DNA from: Lumbricus terrestris
Taxonomy: Eukaryota > Annelida > Clitellata > Crassiclitellata > Lumbricidae
DNA length: 64,000 nt
Direction of reading: 5' to 3'
Assembly: GCA_949752735.1 (NCBI GenBank)
Contig: OX457044.1
Coordinates: forward strand, 15,492,322 to 15,556,321
Both the position numbers and the translations under genes were made by a program. This document shows, in pieces, positions 46,994 through 58,099 of the stretch. How positions within the stretch are numbered: position 1 is the stretch's first letter; each line of letters begins with the position of its first letter. The notes under the pieces were generated by a model. The model ran no database searches. It saw nothing but the letters and a program-made list of their open reading frames with translations, and was not told the DNA's origin.

Positions 46994-48562
46994 CAGGGGT
47001 GCGCAACCTTTTCGTCATTGTCGGCCGCCTCAAAGGCTTACATTCTTACCACGGCCGCCAGTGTATAATCCTAGTCCCCCTCCTCCGGGGGGGGGGGGAA
47101 ATCGAGGTTTCTGGGGAGGGACAAAGGAGCGTTCGGCGGACGATCGCCGAGGCGCGTAACGCCGAGTGGGGGGAAGGGTTCAATTTTTTGAATTTCCACA
47201 GTGCAATGGTAGCATTTTAAGCTGTCATCTACACAAAATTGTTGTACATTTTCAGTGCTGATAAGAGTGGTCTAAGACTTAAATAAATATACTTAGGAAG
47301 TCTTAAGCCTACAATAATTTCGCTTTGAGTTTTTTAATGGTACCGTTTTAAGATGTCACTTTGACGGCGTTGTACAATGTACAGAGTCGCGTGAGAGAGA
47401 AATTGCTGCATAATCATCAGTCTCTTTTCCAACATGAATGCACTTAACTGCATTCAAGGTCACGAGTTCACCACCTGAATAGGGCTTTACAGCACTTCCA
47501 AGACAATATGCCACTCTATTAGCACTCTGCGCACATTCGTAGCTTTCGCAAAGGTGGCGGCCATGAACGATGTCTGCTGTCGACAATCGCTCTTCAAGTT
47601 CTCCACACAAACCTTTCTCGAATCGCCTTCTAATTTACCACAGGGATGAGATTCATGACGGCGGAAATGCCATTTTGCGTTGTCCGTTTTTAGGGTTGTC
47701 ACTACTTTACCGCAGATGAGGCATTTCGTTGATTGTTTATTAGCTGTCTCCACTACGCAAAAATCGATTTCCCATTTCTCATTGAAGATTCTTTTCTCCT
47801 CTTCAAATGTTCGCTTTCCGTCTGAGACATCATAATCGAGTAAATCGACAGCTCACAATTTTTTATCTGCACTACGTTTACACTTTACATATAGAATACA
47901 GAAAAATCACGTATTGGTTCCTCTTCTAAATTCACAGTGAGAGGGTGGCCTATTCATGCACACCAGACAGACAGCCGTATGATCAAGGACTGAGCCCCGG
48001 CTTAATACGCCACCTGTTTCGCATACTGCCCTACACAGATACAAAATTTTGTACAGGGTAACCTAATATACCTGAAGATTATCAGTGGTGTAAGTTTCTT
48101 TGGGCAATGGACACTCTTCCCGGCCAGCTGACTGTCAAGATCTTTCCACGGACTAGTGGAGGAATCTTGGTACAATATTGTATGCAGTGATTGACTGTGG
48201 ATAGGGGGCTGGAGATGGGATAGTATTACTCTGCCAGCCTCTTTGAGCTACATCTGGACGATGCATATGCAGCTAATACCTCTGATTCTAAGGTGCATGC
48301 ACATGCGGCGGACAATGTGTGGCATTCTTGAGTGCATGAGTATGTGATTCTAGATAGAGCATAGGCTAATCCATCCATATTTCAAACAGAGACATAACTA
48401 ATTACCTCACATAACCTTAGTTTCAAAACATTGGAACAAAAATATTTATGAATTAATCAACACACGGCCGCCATATGTAATAATTAGACCTCGCGTCCAC
48501 GGCCGCCAATTCTTCCTCTCACGGCCGCATGCGGCCGTACGGCCGCAGGTTGCGCACCGCTG
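46994..48562. mobile_element. hAT-type DNA transposon, 1569 bp, with transposase relic
   Basis: Terminal inverted repeats CAGGGGTGCGCAACCT and AGGTTGCGCACCGCTG; exact 8-bp target duplication TTCTAAAG at 46986-46993 and 48563-48570. Subterminal GGCCGC repeats occur at both ends. The interior carries a minus-strand BED-type transposase relic and two ~120-bp subrepeats (about 47190 and 47326) like those in the hAT element at 4033-5313. The two elements are therefore related, and this copy is closer to a coding ancestor. Located in intron 2 of the tentative plus-strand gene. Confidence 0.93.
47356..47850 (-). pseudogene. Decayed hAT transposase N-terminus with BED-type zinc finger
   Basis: On the minus strand, KRTFEEEKRIFNEKWEIDF precedes CLICGKVV....WHFRRHES, a CxxC...HxxxxH arrangement expected of a BED zinc finger. 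Downstream text (PYSGGELV, ISLSRDSV) in a shifted frame corresponds to the SIAK.GKPF..GEF and ISLSR.TV blocks of hAT transposases. There are frameshifts near 47490-47600 and the catalytic core is absent. Confidence 0.7.
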
Positions 48563-48838
48563 TTCTAAAGCAAGGTTTTGTTTTCAGTCCTAGAGTTCCA
48601 CTGCAAGAGACTTGCGATATGCGCCAAGCTCAGGAACTGTGGAAGTTCATTGATTGGCAGCCAAAACAATTCTTAAAATTTTAATAAATCTATTCAACTA
48701 TTCAATTTAAATTTGAATATATCTATTCAACTGTGATTCTTTATATTAAATGAAGTTGCGATGATTTTCATAACATTTGGGTGAAAGAAAACTGCTTGAC
48801 AGTGAATAAAATCTGTTTGAATTGTTGACAGACCTGTG

Positions 48839-48916
48839 TTAACCCTTTGAACCCGGAGTTCCCTTAAGTCTATGGATAACGGGCCAGAAACCGGCTCGTC
48901 GGGTTCTAAGGGTTAA
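48839..48916. mobile_element. 70-bp piggyBac-like miniature element
   Basis: TTAA at 48839-48842 and 48913-48916 flank a 70-base element with ends CCCTTTGAACCCG and, inverted, CCCTTAGAACCCG. TTAA target sites with CCC..GGG ends are the piggyBac signature. A second such element is at 59932-60014 with different internal sequence. Confidence 0.75.
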
Positions 48917-49703
48917 GATGCATCTAGTTTCTTGAATTTCATTTTCAAATGGTAGACACTAGACAGATGATCTGGACAAAAAAGGTTCTCGACAGATTAC
49001 TTCTTAGTTTCCAGTAATTTTTTTAATCTGTTTTCACCATCCAATTTAGGAATTTTTATGTATAGTTTTCAACTTGGGCAGAAAATAGCATTGATCATCA
49101 AATTGAATTTAGATTTGGACTGTAGTTGTATTTAAAAAAAATCTTTTGCTATACATTGCTGAATTTCTAATGCATACGTGACACGTGAAGCACATTACTT
49201 CAATGCTTGTTGATAGGTTTTGCCTGTATTGTAGCTACTCAGATTATGCTCTGGCAATAGCATAATGTCAGAACAATGTTATGAGTTAGCCTAGTGCCTG
49301 CCATGAATGCTAATCAATATTGAAATGCCTATGACCCTCTTAGTTGACAATGGCCCATGAACAGACCCTTGTGAGGCAATGAGTTGAGAAGGGGTTAATA
49401 TTTGCCAGGTTGTTTAGTCTCAGACTGTTGACCACCCAATTTAAGAGTTAAAAAAACCGATTGGTGCCTGATTCTCTGTTTTCCTAACTTATTGAATTTC
49501 ACCTTCTTCAACCGATTTAAATACGATGATTATCAACACACGATATTACATGAAACAACCTATACAGTATGAGAAGAACACAAATTAGAAATTGTTAGAT
49601 TATATTAGAAATTGATTAATTATTTTCGTCTTTTAGTCATTTGCCGCTTGCTGCTTTTTTTCATGGCTCTCCATCCATTTGTTGTCGTTTTATCCGCCTC
49701 TGA

Positions 49704-50130
49704 TAATAATAATAATAATAAGACGATTTATATAGCGCCGTAGCTCAGCCGAGGCCGAAGGAAAGGGCGCTGTACACGGGATCACATGTCACTGTTAATT
49801 ATACGATTGTTTGAACAAATATGTCTTCAGTCTCGATTTGAATCCTTCTAGCGAGGATGCATGCCTCACATGGTCAGGGAGACTGTTCCATGCAGTGGGT
49901 CCTGACACAGCGAAGGACCTTTCGCCAAACATCGTGTTTGACCATGGGACCTGTAGCAGACCCCTCGACGATGATCTTAGCCGACTATCTGCTACACGAA
50001 TGCAAAATTCTGATATATAGTCCGGCATAAGGTTAAGTAGAGATTTGTATGTTAACAGGCATAGTTTATATGTAATCCGCTGAGGGACCCGCAGCCAGTG
50101 CAGATTGTCACGCATGACTGATGACTTCTT
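49704..50130 (-). mobile_element. CR1/L2-like LINE 3' end, intact C-terminal frame
   Basis: The minus frame 50115-49795 reads LHWLRVPQRITYKLCLLTYK, then VPWSNTMFGERSFAVSGPTA and WNSLPDHVRHASSLEGFKSR, the standard C-terminal block of CR1/L2 polymerases. The 3' end has GCGCTATATAAATCGTC (inverse) and a trinucleotide (ATT)n tail. It is 5'-truncated. No frame break occurs over 106 codons, so it is a relatively young insertion. Confidence 0.85.
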
Positions 50131-50536
50131 GTTTTTTTAAAAATAATTTTTATGTCCTTTACCAGCCATTTCCATTCCTATTTCTGTAGGTATCCTTTGC
50201 ACGATCTGATTTAGGGCAGCTCAACAGTAGCTGCAAATTAAGTGTAGAGGTGGTTTGATTGAATTGCCCCAATCTGTTCTAATCACTTCTATGGCACCCG
50301 TTATCTTAATGCTACCATTTTTCATAATGCCCAAGGCATCACTTAATGATTGTTTAAAATAGTGTTCACAATGATAAACAGCGATAAACATACAACAACA
50401 GTGACAGTTGTAATAAACAGTGACAATGTTTACGAAAAATGAATTTTATGAAGTTACATATTATACATAATCTGATGTTGAAAGTGATGATCTACTGTAA
50501 AACTGGTAAAGCAATTGCCAATTTTCATGGCATCAG

Positions 50537-50694
50537 GAAGTTTGAAAAGGACGGATCTAAGCTACAGTTTAGTGCCTGCATGTACAAGGGGGAGCATGTT
50601 GTTAGAGCAATGAGAAATCTAGTCAGCAGCTTTATCAGCTGCTTGGCCGAGTGCAATCATCTTCACCTATGGCATAGACATGACAGTCATTACG
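50537..50694 (+). CDS. Unrecognised protein, candidate exon 3
   Basis: A 158-nt interval with acceptor TTTTCATGGCATCAG and donor TTACG|GTATAT. Phase 2 in matches the GTAAGT donor of exon 2, phase 1 out. It encodes KFEKDGSKLQFSACMYK, VVRAMRNLVSSFISCLAE and HLHLWHRHDSHYG, with regular hydrophobic spacing. Support is from phase agreement and composition, not homology. Confidence 0.45.
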
Positions 50695-51188
50695 GTATAT
50701 AGATTATTATGTCCAGACTTATTGGTCAGTACTTTGTGTAGTGTTACAGTTACATCGCAACATTTGATTGAATACAGTGCATGTATACTTCTAAGTTTTA
50801 TTGCATTAATTGAAGTTTCTTGGGCTGACTTTTGATGATTGTTGTTATAATTAGTAACTTTATTAGTAACTTTATAATTGCCCGGTGTCTAATGCAGAAA
50901 GCATCAACTGAAGAACAAAGTCATATTCAGGTCAAAATGCAGATCAGTCAAGGGGCGAAGTATGCTGGAAAAGCTATTTGAAAACTTTGCCTTCTAGTTG
51001 AAAGTGAAATGTGAGGATAATGAGATTGTCGAAAGGGTACCCTGCTGTTGTGTACGTCCTGAAAGTTGATTACAAGAAGGGTGTTTTTCCACCAAACTAC
51101 TAGGGTACGATCATGATGTATGTGGGGGCAACCAGGGAGCAGAAATAATACCGTCAGATATTTCCTGATGTTTGTTCTGCCTGTTATT

Positions 51189-51211
51189 GTGTGTGTGTGT
51201 GTGTGTGTGTT
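51189..51211. repeat. (GT)n microsatellite
   Basis: About eleven GT units. Intronic if the plus-strand gene model is right. Confidence 0.9.
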
Positions 51212-51825
51212 TACTGCTTATATATACCTGAATGTGAACATGTGTCTATATTTGATTATCATGTATATAAGAAAGAAACAGATTTTATAAACATTTGCAT
51301 GCTTTGTGCATGTTATACTCAACGGCAGTTTAGTTTATTATGGAGAAATTGATCAATCATTTGTAGTATTATTTATAAGATTTTATTGGATGGATGTCAG
51401 TTCTGAGCACCAGGGAGGAAATGCCACTTAGTAGCTCGTACAGGGACCGACCCACAGACAGTTTCTTAAATCGCCTTTTCACTGCACATGGTTCCCTGGA
51501 TTATAAGTGATATGAATGGAGCTTGCATATTTTCTCAGGATTGCTGTTGAAATATTCTGATCATATTTCATTCCTGTTTATTCTTACTGACCTGACAACC
51601 TCTCAACTAGCTCATCTTCATGAGCTAATAAACCACCGTTAAAGTAGTTCTGGCATCGCAGAAGCAAAGCCTCGTCCATCATATCTTACCGAATTGTGTT
51701 TCTCCAATGACATAGATCAGGCTAACAAGATGTTTACAAGCAATATATGACCAGTGTAGACTGTTGCTGTTGTGTTTGAACTTTTCCTATGGAAATGATG
51801 CTAATAAGAGCTCACTGTTGTTGTA

Positions 51826-51911
51826 TCAGATGCTTTCATATGATGTCATAGCTGATGTTGACAGTCAGAATGGCATGATCACCATGGCCATCAAGAATAA
51901 ATTAAATTGAC
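51826..51911 (+). CDS. Possible terminal exon, not placed in the model
   Basis: Acceptor TGTTGTTGTATCAG followed by a phase-0 frame MLSYDVIADVDSQNGM.. ending KNKLN and stop. It contains an AATAAA in its last codons. It looks protein-like but does not fit the phase-1 end of exon 50537-50694. A phase-0 block at 51001-51037 (LKVKCEDNEIVER) could precede it. Together they may be an alternative end of the gene, or chance. Confidence 0.25.
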
Positions 51912-53325
51912 ATATTGTTGAGTTTTATGATTAGATGTTCTCATTCTGATTTCATAGAATCAACTGGTGAACATAATGCATGTATAAAGTACTTGGCCTG
52001 CCAGCTTTGTCTTTTATTGAAGGCAACAGATTCTGATTGCCTTAACAGACTTTTCACCAGCTGCATATCATTAAATGACTGTGAGTCACAATGTGAGGAA
52101 ATGAAACGGTTGAACTGCATGGATGATCTGTAGTGTTTAAACAGTAAGTAGCTGGTGGAGAACTGGAAAGATGGATTGGTTAGCTAATACCTTCCTCAGT
52201 ATGAGAATTATAAATAAACAGCTATGGGGGGGAAGGGTGGCCCAGACTATGATCCACATGGATTTGGGTGTAAAAGGAAGACCCCCATTGCAGTTCTCAC
52301 CCTGACCTTACATGCATCATGAGCAAATACAATTGCTATGTCACTCGACCTATCAATGGGTTTCTTAATGATGCGTTTATTTGTTCGTTGAAAGATGCGT
52401 CATCAACTGAGATGTGATCTGCAATGTGCATCATGAGTGAGCAACCTTGACCCAGTTGGGAGACTGACATTGCAGACGGCAGATGGATCAGTTTCTTTCT
52501 ATTTTACTGTAACACGATAGGTTTCAAAGGGTCGTAAAGAATTTAACGACTTCACGTTTGAGTTATTTGGGCATTATGAAAAATTGCACGTTTATTCATT
52601 GCTGTGTAACTTATGATCGTGATTCTGAATAGCAAAAGGGCCTTCTCTTGTAGAGCTAAGCACGGCAAGTTCATTCTTTGCTTTCTTTTTTGCGAGTCTA
52701 GATTGGACCTGGTTTATCATTTGAAGAGTCCCAGTGTTATGTGAGAAGATATTTTATTTCCCCCTCAACCCAATGTATAACTAATTTGCTGTACAGAAAG
52801 TTGTCTCTAATTGTTTTAGCAATCTGTCCATCTTGCCGCTTTGTCATTGCTGCTGATTTTGGTTTAGCTAAAGGTTTGTACATAAATGAGACTGCTATTG
52901 TGTACTTCATAATTATTATGTTAAAAAACTAACTTTGGTGCTCAACCTTTTAGAGACAGGTACTCGTGATAAAGTGCTTGCCATGTTCAAATGTTGTTGA
53001 CAATAGTTATCTAGCTTGGTTTTTTTTACCCCATTGAACCAGTTATTTACTATAAAATAAAATAACTTTTGAGATTAAACATTATGTTGCATAAAGGAAT
53101 TAATGAGATTGGTAAAACAATTGTTTAATAGAGTAGTTAATTGGATGGTAAGTTACCTTATACAGTGTTACATATTTCTCTCAAGTTTAATAGTAATTGT
53201 TGAGTTTGATTAATTATGTTACAAGAATAGAACTGGTGTCTATATCTGGACCAGTAACTATTTCATTTACTCAGTAGTAGGCTAGGACATGTGGCAACTG
53301 GTGACATAGACAACTTAGTAATAAC

Positions 53326-53527
53326 CAGGGCTGTACTCTAGGGTATATGCGGGTATACAGCGTATACTCGACTCCGGGAAAGAATGACAGCGTGCACTCA
53401 CTTCTGAAAACGAGGGTATACGTGGGTATACAGCGACAAAAAAAAGGTCGTCAGAAATTTTTGCCCGAAAAATTAGATTTTTTCGGCGGCAGCGTGTACT
53501 CCCCTCAAAATTCAGAATACACCCCTG
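53326..53527. mobile_element. 202-bp MITE, probably hAT-type
   Basis: Terminal inverted repeats CAGGGCTGTACTCT and, inverted, CAGGGGTGTATTCT. Flanking 8-mers GTAATAAC (53318-53325) and ATAATAAC (53528-53535) differ at one base, consistent with an aged 8-bp duplication. Two internal GGGTATAC(A/G)-rich direct repeats. Confidence 0.75.
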
Positions 53528-53795
53528 ATAATAACACTGTATTGTTGTTATTTTAAAATGTAAGAACTTTGTATTATAATGCAAATGTGTAAAATTATTT
53601 TAAACTGTAAGAAGGTTGTAGTGATAATATTGTTTTATGTGATTTAAAATATCAGAAAGAACATCAAATAAAATATTCTGTCTTGTCTTGTTATTAGCAT
53701 AATAAAATTCAATTAAATATATTCACTAAGGGCAGTGTTTATAGAGATTAAAATAATTAGAAAATGAACTTCTATTTCGGAGTTTTACTCTGATT

Positions 53796-53805
53796 TTATA
53801 TATAT

Positions 53806-53859
<54 letters not shown>
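53796..53859. repeat. (TA)n(GT)n compound microsatellite
   Basis: About 12 TA units directly followed by about 19 GT units. Confidence 0.93.
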
Positions 53860-53860
<1 letters not shown>

Positions 53861-54435
53861 CTTTGTGTTTATTAACAAATGGTTGTGGATTTTCATTCTG
53901 GAAGTTTGCCATTTAAGAAAATTAGAGAATTGTAAATATATAATTAAGGTGTAGCAAGTGCACATTAGTCAACCGTGAATTACAGCTGCCAGGCTACTGG
54001 ATGAATATTTCATCTTGCACTGAGCTAAGCAGCAGTTGCCAAAGCAATAGATGCTTTGCATGATCACTGATAATACTATTATATGCATGCAGGAGACAGA
54101 CATAGAGAGAAACTGCTGTGATCACCAGTTGTGTGTAGCTCAGTTAGTGCGTCGCTAAGGCTATTTAGAACGTTAGATGATCAAAGTGTTTCTGTATGTA
54201 AGTAAGTTTAGGAAGAGCATCTGATTTCTTTTGGAAAATTGAACATTTCATCCATAACCAAAGAGATCAACTGAAGTATCTTGCAGTGATACACGTACAT
54301 AACTAAACAAAATCATTGGATTTAACTTAACGATTTTTACTTGTGATAGTAATGAAATTTGTCGCAAGAAGACAGTCTACGTCTGATTTGATCAACTGCA
54401 ATGAATATAATTTGCAGGTTAGCATTGACACATAA

Positions 54436-54708
54436 CAAGGCCGTAGCCAGAATTTGATTTCGGGGGTGTTTCTTCAATTTCCCATCCGAAAAAACTGATG
54501 ACTTTTTGGTCATCCGGCCGAAATCTTCAGAAAATGTAACCAATCACCAATTCATTCAATTTTTTGACATTTTTCATTTGGAGGGTGTTTTCATGGTTTT
54601 ATTTCATGGTTTTTCCATCATGTGCTAGCAAATGCATTATTTTATTTTTTACATTTTCCATTTCGGGGGTGTTCCAACTCCCAAAACACCCCCCTAGCTA
54701 CGGCCTTG
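54436..54708. mobile_element. 273-bp MITE, CAAGGCCGTAGC family
   Basis: Terminal inverted repeats CAAGGCCGTAGCCAG and CTAGCTACGGCCTTG. Flanked by ATTGACACATAA (54424-54435) and ATTGTCACATAA (54709-54720), a 12-bp direct repeat with one mismatch. That is longer than the 8 bp expected of hAT, so either the true duplication is shorter or another superfamily is involved. Both subterminal regions carry CGGGGGTGTT or its inverse. Confidence 0.85.
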
Positions 54709-54792
54709 ATTGTCACATAATATTAGTATTTATTTCTGTAACTTGAGTGATCTTAGTGTTACTTGCTGACACAATATACTTTTTTGCCACAG

Positions 54793-54974
54793 CTAAGTTT
54801 GCCATGGAACAGGCGAAATATATCACAAGCATCTTGCAATCAAGACATGTATCTCAGTTTCTGATAAGTTTTTTGTGTGGGAAAGAGTTTACTTTGTTAA
54901 TGAAGTGTGGTAGGACAGAGGCAGCTGTTTCCATCTTGTACCATGTGTTACATAAAGGCCCTGCCACAAAATAA
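54793..54974 (+). CDS. Unrecognised protein, candidate last exon
   Basis: Acceptor TATACTTTTTTGCCACAG, phase 1, fitting the donor at 50694. It encodes AKFAMEQAKYITSILQSRHV, FLISFLCGKEFTLLMKCG and AAVSILYHVLHKGPATK then TAA; an AATAAA overlaps the stop. The text is strongly helical in pattern. Joined to the other three exons it gives about 414 residues. No family was recognised. A short plus frame at 55551-55745 nearby (KSSRKTDVKQREFRPS) is not included. Confidence 0.45.
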
Positions 54975-54979
54975 AAAGG

Positions 54980-57840
54980 ATTGTAAATGTTAACCTGGTA
55001 GTAATGTATGTATTTCATGTGGTGACTCTTAAAGTTTCTACTACAAGAAAGTCTTCAGTTTGAAGGAGAAGATACCATAAAGATCAAGATGCCTGATGCA
55101 ATGCAAGCAAATGTGGAGTTTGCTCCTTGCAACACATGACGAGCATTTTTTATAGAAGTTCATATTTTGTGAACCAGCTGATGTATTCCAGTGTAAAAAT
55201 AATTTTTTTAACTTTTGCGATATGTTGTCACATTTAATGAATTTACATGTTAATAGGAACGGAACGGTGTAAAGAGCTGAATGTAGCGAAAAGCGATGAG
55301 GATGATCAAGGGTTGGATACTTTCAAAGTAGTTCTAATGCATATACGTGTTGGACACCTTTGTGTGTCATGCATGTAATTTATAACATATGCAGCACAGG
55401 CTTTTCATTTTAGCCACCATCAGTTTCTCTTGCTGTTCCTCATTTCTGCAGTCCTAGTCTGAATTTTTCACGCACTGAATAAATTGCAAACATTTTGGCA
55501 CTGACAGTTCTGACAAGAGACAAATTGCTGTTTCCACATGAAGATTAACTATGAAAGCACTGCAGCTGGTGTCTTTTAATCATGTCTGCCTCAAGGACTC
55601 ATCATTCCAACCAAACATTAACAGAACAGAAATGAAATATGATCAACAGAGTTCAGCGAGCAAATCGTCCAGAAAAACAGATGTGAAACAACGCGAATTC
55701 AGGCCGAGTATCAATTTTTTGACCGAGTCAGCAAGGTCGTCTTAACCTAGACAATAGACAAAAGATAGCGCCTAAAAAGTCCTGTGAGGCAAAAATGATC
55801 AGAAGAGAGTGCCAATCAGTATCTGGTTTAAAAAATGGTTTTCTTTCAGTATCAAGTCTAAAATGTAATTCTGCATCAGTTTCTAGTTTGAATAGTTGTT
55901 CTTCATCAACCCTTCTTCATCTAAGAACAATTCTATATGTACAAGAAGGAATTTCTGATGGCAAAGGATGTGACCCATAGGTCCAATACTCATCCTAAAA
56001 GGCAATAGTTGCATTAGTTGGCCAATGCAAATATCTATCTGCCTAGTAACAGGTACTTGCTGTTAATTGGCAACCTTTCCATGTAGAGGCTTGTCCATTA
56101 TTATGTACGCACGTAGAGGGTCACCGGCTTTATGTGATTTGCGTACGGGTGTGAACAGGGGAGGGCGTCCCAACAAAATGTACATATGCAAAATAAATTC
56201 TAATTATTATGATGTTCGCATTAGACTCTGTATTATCTTAGTCATCCAGTGGCTTTTGATTACATTGTGATTAAATTATGTTCAGTTGTAAACAGTAAAC
56301 CATAACAGTTTTAAAAAATTTAACTAGCAAATGTGTTGAACAAAAATACAAATAGTACCTACGGTGAAATAAATCTTTTACAGATGACTTTAGCTAATTC
56401 ATTTTTGTAAATGGAGGCGGGAGAACTTATATGTACATAGACATGAGGTCCGCAAATTGTAGGCCTACGAGTTGAAACAGGGATGGGGTCAAATATAGAT
56501 TTTTTACCTAGGTAATATTTAATGTGGGTGGGCCTTTACAGTGAGGATTAAATATGGTGTTCTTAACTGAAGTTGTTGAATGGCTGTTTAATGTGACTTC
56601 AGATTTTTTATTAATGCAGTTACCTATTTACTAACAACCATCGAGCAAATATTTGTTATCAAGACAGGAATTTTAAATTGGTTTTAAGCTCCCCAGCTAT
56701 AACCGCAGCAACCAATGGTTTCACAGCACATCTTTTAACATTTATATCAAAAGATGCTTTTAAGGATATTAAATTAAGTTAAAATAAATGTAATTAAAAT
56801 TAAATTGATTAAATTTAGGTATCAGGGATTCCAAAGCTGTTGATGGTTTTGTGGTTGACACTTTACTTTAGCATTAGTATAAATGACTTCAATTGCAGGA
56901 CCTTGCCTATCATGAATAATGCTATAAGAGTAATGTATTCAGGGATGTGTGCCTGGATGGTCATGGACTTGTTTAAAATCTGAACGTTGTCCAGCCACTT
57001 ATTGGCAAGCACAGACTGGAAAGGTAAGGGGCGTCCAGGCACTTCTTTGGAGAGGTAAGGGGCGTCCAGGCACTTATTTTCCCACACTTTAGGCACTGAA
57101 TGTATTTGAAAATAAAGGAGTGAGGCAGAGAATGAGTGTCTTTTTTGGCTAAGATGGATCTTTTTCTGTTCAGGTGCTGTTCATTTGTCTACGTAGTGTG
57201 ATATAGCAGTATATGTCTCGACTATGCAGAGATAACTTAAAGCATCAGACATTTTATCTGTTATTGATGATGATGTTACGAGCTAGATGAAAAAACAGAT
57301 GAGCATCTAGAGGCAGTCAACTCTAAGAAAAATATCCAACCAAATCACATGTTTAGTACATTTAATAGCCAATATATTATTTTAATCGTATAAAACGTAA
57401 AGAAATATTGCAACATAAGCGCATAGCAATGCTAAACAAAGCAAAACTGGCTGCCAATGAAGAGCACGAATGAAAAACAAACACTGCAGACCAAACAAAC
57501 TCTGAAATTCAAGCGCTCTTATAGAGAACCAGTGGATCACCAAACTAAAACTGAAACCTAAAAATTGTCAAAGCTAATAAAAAAGAACTGTCTGATTGAA
57601 ACACGACACTAATCACCCAACATCCATCCTGTTGTCTCTCTCACGCTACGAGACCTTAACAAGTTCTGCAAAACTTGCCATAAGCAGCTGACAATTTGTT
57701 TTCCCCCAATGGTTGTGTTGTCTCAACTCTTGACCATTTCAATAGTACCTGACATTCCTGACAACATGCATGGTATAGCTTTTCCACTAATAAATGACCT
57801 TAAACACCAAACAAAACCCACTCACATGAATAATCAATTA
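54980..57840. other. Intergenic or UTR sequence without recognised genes
   Basis: Contains a 31-bp direct duplication (GGTAAGGGGCGTCCAGGCAC) at 57023-57078 and short frames only. Possible 3' UTR of the plus-strand gene at its left end. Confidence 0.45.
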
Positions 57841-57864
57841 ACAATATATATTTAATTATATTCT

Positions 57865-58080
57865 ATTTATGAATTTATAAAGTGCCTCTCGCAGTACAAC
57901 CTAATGAGGCGCTCCTAGTGCGAATAGCACCTGGAAAAAGAAGCCTAAAGACAACAGGCAGAAATAGTGGTGTCCTCAGCATAATTTATAGCAGGAAAGT
58001 TGGTCAAAGGGCTAAGGTATGGTGCTGTGCTGTGGCAATCCCATACCATATTTCTAGGTCATCTAGTCTAAACTCTAAAT
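57865..58080 (-). repeat. Possible LINE/SINE tail relic
   Basis: The minus strand reads TAGGAGCGCCTCATTAGG and GGCACTTTATAAATTC, a diverged version of the GGGAGCGCCTCTGAGTA / GCTATATAAATTC tail of the local LINEs. The 66-codon plus frame here is a shadow. Confidence 0.35.
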
Positions 58081-58099
58081 AATGTCTATTTGTAGTACC

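Noticed and set aside
54127..54180. GTAGCTCAGTTAGTGCGTCG resembling a tRNA 5' half
   Set aside because: No B box or matching 3' half follows; too short to call.
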